A stretch of 64,000 nt of DNA, taken from NCBI GenBank assembly GCA_050084515.1, contig CM114272.1, positions 54,498,001-54,562,000 on the forward strand, read 5' to 3'. Positions 61,260-64,000 of this stretch are shown here, piece after piece. The translations under genes were made by a program, and so were the position numbers. The stretch comes from Blasia pusilla (taxonomy: Eukaryota > Marchantiophyta > Marchantiopsida > Blasiales). A model generated the notes under the pieces. It had not been told where the DNA came from. It worked only from the letters and a program-made list of their open reading frames with translations, and searched no databases. Each line of letters starts with the position of its first letter. Positions within the stretch are counted from its first letter, which is position 1.

Positions 61260-62650
61260 TCAATCTAATAAGGCTCTTTATTTTTTGAGCAAGTTGGCAA
61301 GTTTTCATGTGCAGTTCGAGCTTTGAATCTTCTCTCCAACACTTCCAAGTGCGGATATAACGCACTCGTAGAAGCTTTTTACCCTCCTTCAAGTGATGAT
61401 GTTCCATCTTTTGCAGAAGACTATACAACGGATCTCGACTTGGAGGTTTTCACAAAGGATTTTCTTCATAATCTTCGCTTATCGGCCGGTGGGCTATCAT
61501 GAATGGTTTCTGAGCATCTCTACAATTGCTTTATCCCCGAAAATTCTACAAGCGGCTTTATCTCTCTATATTAGGTGTGTGTGCATATTAGAACAAGTTG
61601 TCTCCCATACTCTATCTCTAGGCTCTTAGGGACTTGCTTTTTATTAGTCATGGATAAGCCTCCTTATGGTATTGGGCCTTTGGGTATTGGAGAGGCTATA
61701 TACTATTTGGTTAGTCGATCCCACTACTTGCAGTTTCATCTCTACTTTCGCGCCAACTTATTTCCTCATCGATTTGGAATAGCCACCTTTAGTGGTTGTG
61801 AGGTTGGGATTCATCGGATATAATCCACTCTTGATGTTCATCCATATTGGGTAATAATTAAATTTGACATGGCTAATTCATTCAAATCAATCTCTTGTGC
61901 GGCCACATTTGAGGAGTTATGTCATGCAAGAGCACAACTATCGAGTTTCATTCCATTCATCCACGCCTTCTATGCCCATGAAATGCTCATTATTTATTCT
62001 CACCATGCTACTTCCGAAGAGTATAGTATTCTCCAATCAGCTTCTGAAACACATTGATTTGATCCCATTGGTGGCCCACTCTTTCCTATTGCACATTTTT
62101 ATCCCTTCGAGCATTTCTATCTTATATCTTTCCTTCTATTGTTGATAACACCTACATTATAAGTCTTTCTTCTTAGATGAGGTGCTTATGAAAGATGTAG
62201 AATGGCTTCATTTGTTACCTTGTCTAGGGAATCCGCAAGTAATTAATGAGATTCTCTCCCAATTTCTTTTATAACTTCATGTATCTTCTTCACATTTGAT
62301 CTCCCATTTCAAAGTTCTGACATTGGTTGCCCTCTTTTGACACTTCTATCATAACAACTTTCAAGTCATTGACAACGTATCAATCTAAAATTTAGGGTTT
62401 AATATATTTGAGGGAGATAATGGACCAAGTGTTTTTGCTTCATAATAAGCTATCTCATCCATTTCTCTTGGAGATTTGGGGCTTTTTTCCACTGTCGCAT
62501 TAATACATACCAACAACTTTTCTTGGGAGTTCGGCTTTGGTTTCCCCAATTATGACTTCAAGATTTCTCCAACTTGAAGTAGATACACTGATCTTGATGG
62601 ATCATGTAGCCCATCTGGACTTTGAGGAGGGAGATCTATTATTCCAAAAA
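61260..62650 (+). pseudogene. Decayed non-LTR-type reverse transcriptase element
   Basis: Three frames together give a recognisable polymerase order. First comes an upstream segment with RLSAGGLS. The finger region follows from 61645 (IGPLGIGEAIYYLVSR, then ANLFPHRFGIATFSG). Motif A reads KFDMANSFKSIS, then DPIGGPLFPIAHF, and motif C is near 62130 as VDNTYIIS. In the family motif C has two Asp, and here the second is Asn. Stops and shifts are frequent. I believe it belongs to a reverse-transcriptase group common in moss and lycophyte genomes, but this is from memory of family patterns. Confidence 0.6.
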
Positions 62651-62979
62651 CAAATAAAATATATTTGGGCTCTTCTTCATTTGGCTACGTAAGCAATTAT
62701 ATCCCTTTTAGTTAATTGATTACACAATGGGTAGATCGAATTCAAGAGCTCATCTCCAAGAATTTTCTCGAAATCAACTTTTCCAACACGTTTTGGGCAT
62801 CCTCTGACATACATCAAGCTCATCGACGTTCATGTTTAGCTACCAAAGCAAAAAGCACGTAAGAATCCTCTCATTGTTATATTTTGTCTTCCTTGGAGTA
62901 TATTCTCGACAGATCTACGATTACACCTTGGACATCCTCATCCTTCTCTATTACGTGTGCCAAAATTATGCATGCATGA

Positions 62980-63061
62980 AGCCCATTGATGCAAAGGGTA
63001 TATATCCACATTCTCCAATGTGCACATGGTGGAGAACAATCAAAGATCCATGATGTGATTG
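62980..63061. repeat. 82-bp segment identical to 21993-22074
   Basis: Same orientation and no differences. The short minus-strand frames covering both copies share the same residues only because of this repeat. Confidence 0.95.
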
Positions 63062-63236
63062 GAGAAGAGGTAACATCCATGGTTTGTACTACAAGGTACA
63101 CTATTGGGCAAGAGCAACTACATGTCCTAACAACTATTACACAAGCAACGTGTGGTCAACGAGTTAAACTTGTTATGTCTCGAGGTTGCTTTTGTCTATT
63201 GTGTAATGTGATGGTTGTTGATCCGCACATTTTGAC

Positions 63237-63623
63237 TTGATATGTTGGGTTGCACATACTAAAGGTTTTGCGAAAGAAGCAACATCAAGAATCAAGGAGT
63301 TAATTTCTATGTTGAGACATGCAAGTGATGGTTTTATTTCTTTCACAATGAAATTATTTGGTCACTTACATGTGTCTTTTGATATTTTCATGAAAGCATG
63401 TGCTCATGGCTTGCTTGAGAATCATCATCTTGTCCCTTCTCGTAATCCTTCTTTCTCTGTAGCCACTGATGATTTTTGGCAAAGCATCATAATGGCTTTA
63501 CAATATGCACAAGCTTTGGCGTTGATTTGTCGAGCTAAAGCAGTTGGGGGTCACTCACCTTATGCTCCATTCACCTCTAACCAACCCACTAGTGCTCCGG
63601 TGAGATTTGTTTCAAACTATTAA
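63237..63623 (+). CDS. 128-codon open frame downstream of the RT element
   Basis: Open from 63237 to a stop at 63621-63623, with a helical, Ala-rich end (FWQSIIMALQYAQALALICRAKAVGG). Its placement after the reverse transcriptase suggests the C-terminal part of the same element. No domain is recognised. It is the longest intact frame in this otherwise decayed stretch. Confidence 0.35.
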   Translation: MICWVAHTKGFAKEATSRIKELISMLRHASDGFISFTMKLFGHLHVSFDIFMKACAHGLLENHHLVPSRNPSFSVATDDFWQSIIMALQYAQALALICRAKAVGGHSPYAPFTSNQPTSAPVRFVSNY

Positions 63624-64000
63624 TCATATGACTCCTTAGTTAATTTTTGTATGAGCTTGCTATCACTTTCCTTTTTCATTTCTTGAATTCATGTTGCATT
63701 AGTTCTTGAATTGGCTTGCCGCCACTTTCTTTTTGCATTTTCATTTCTTGAATTCTTTTTCCATTCGGATATTATCCTCTCTTTTTTCTTTTAAATTTTA
63801 CTTTCATAATAAATGGATTTCATAATCACACCACAAAAAATAACATCATGTTCCTAAGTACTCACTACAAACGGACGTGCAATTGAATTACCCCCTTTTC
63901 TTTTTCCAAGACAAGTTGTGGCCTTTCACGCACTCCTGTTTAAATTCCCCTCTTTTAGGGCCTTATCCCATGGGCACTCGCAGAGGTCGCGACGACTCAT
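63624..64000. other. Unassigned AT-rich DNA to the window edge
   Basis: No frame or repeat is recognised. The phrase TTTCATTTCTTGAATTC occurs twice (about 63674 and 63740), suggesting a local duplication of about 65 bp. Confidence 0.4.

Overview
This is nuclear DNA of a land plant. Three host genes are complete and have the family signatures and GT-AG introns expected of a plant: a UVH3/XPG/RAD2-type repair endonuclease (763-9810, minus strand, 16 exons), an intronless type-II geranylgeranyl diphosphate synthase (39085-40251, plus strand) and a xyloglucan endotransglucosylase/hydrolase (52434-54359, minus strand, 4 exons). Low gene density, many decayed retroelements and DNA transposons, and reverse-transcriptase types I associate with bryophyte and lycophyte genomes suggest a non-seed plant such as a moss or liverwort. 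That placement is inference; the sequence alone does not fix the species.

Layout. 1-11 kb: the repair nuclease gene, with a small Helitron-like element in intron 6 and a (CT)n tract in the 5' leader. 11-14 kb: intergenic DNA with one perfect-stem hairpin. 14.1-19.8 kb: the C-terminal part of a PIF/Harbinger transposase split by a Ty3/gypsy chromovirus that retains both LTRs, PBS, PPT and a 5-bp target duplication. 20-24.3 kb: an unusual patch of three tandem duplications, an importin-5-like gene fragment and a second unidentified coding fragment. 26.9-33.1 kb: a gypsy polymerase fragment interrupted by a complete-length Ty1/copia element. 33.2-37 kb: a dispersed repeat containing (AG)59, then nested gypsy LTR, gag and CACTA transposase pieces. 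38-41 kb: the GGPP synthase and its flanks. 42.4-46.7 kb: an LTR split by a 3.2-kb CACTA element. 47.6-48.1 kb: a gypsy RNase H fragment. About 50 kb: a tRNA-derived SINE-like head, then non-coding DNA of a different texture that may be organellar. 52.4-54.4 kb: the XTH gene. 54.4-60.5 kb: GC-rich intergenic DNA. 60.5-63.6 kb: Helitron-like ends and a decayed reverse transcriptase element.

The three host genes act in unrelated processes (nucleotide excision repair, plastid isoprenoid supply, cell-wall remodelling) and show no sign of co-regulation. The rest of the window is mostly a record of transposons inserting into one another. I found no convincing undescribed functional system. The strongest new observations are a small Helitron-like family with members in the XPG intron and at 60.5 kb, an 82-bp identical sequence shared between 22.0 kb and 63.0 kb, and the gene-fragment patch at 21-24 kb.
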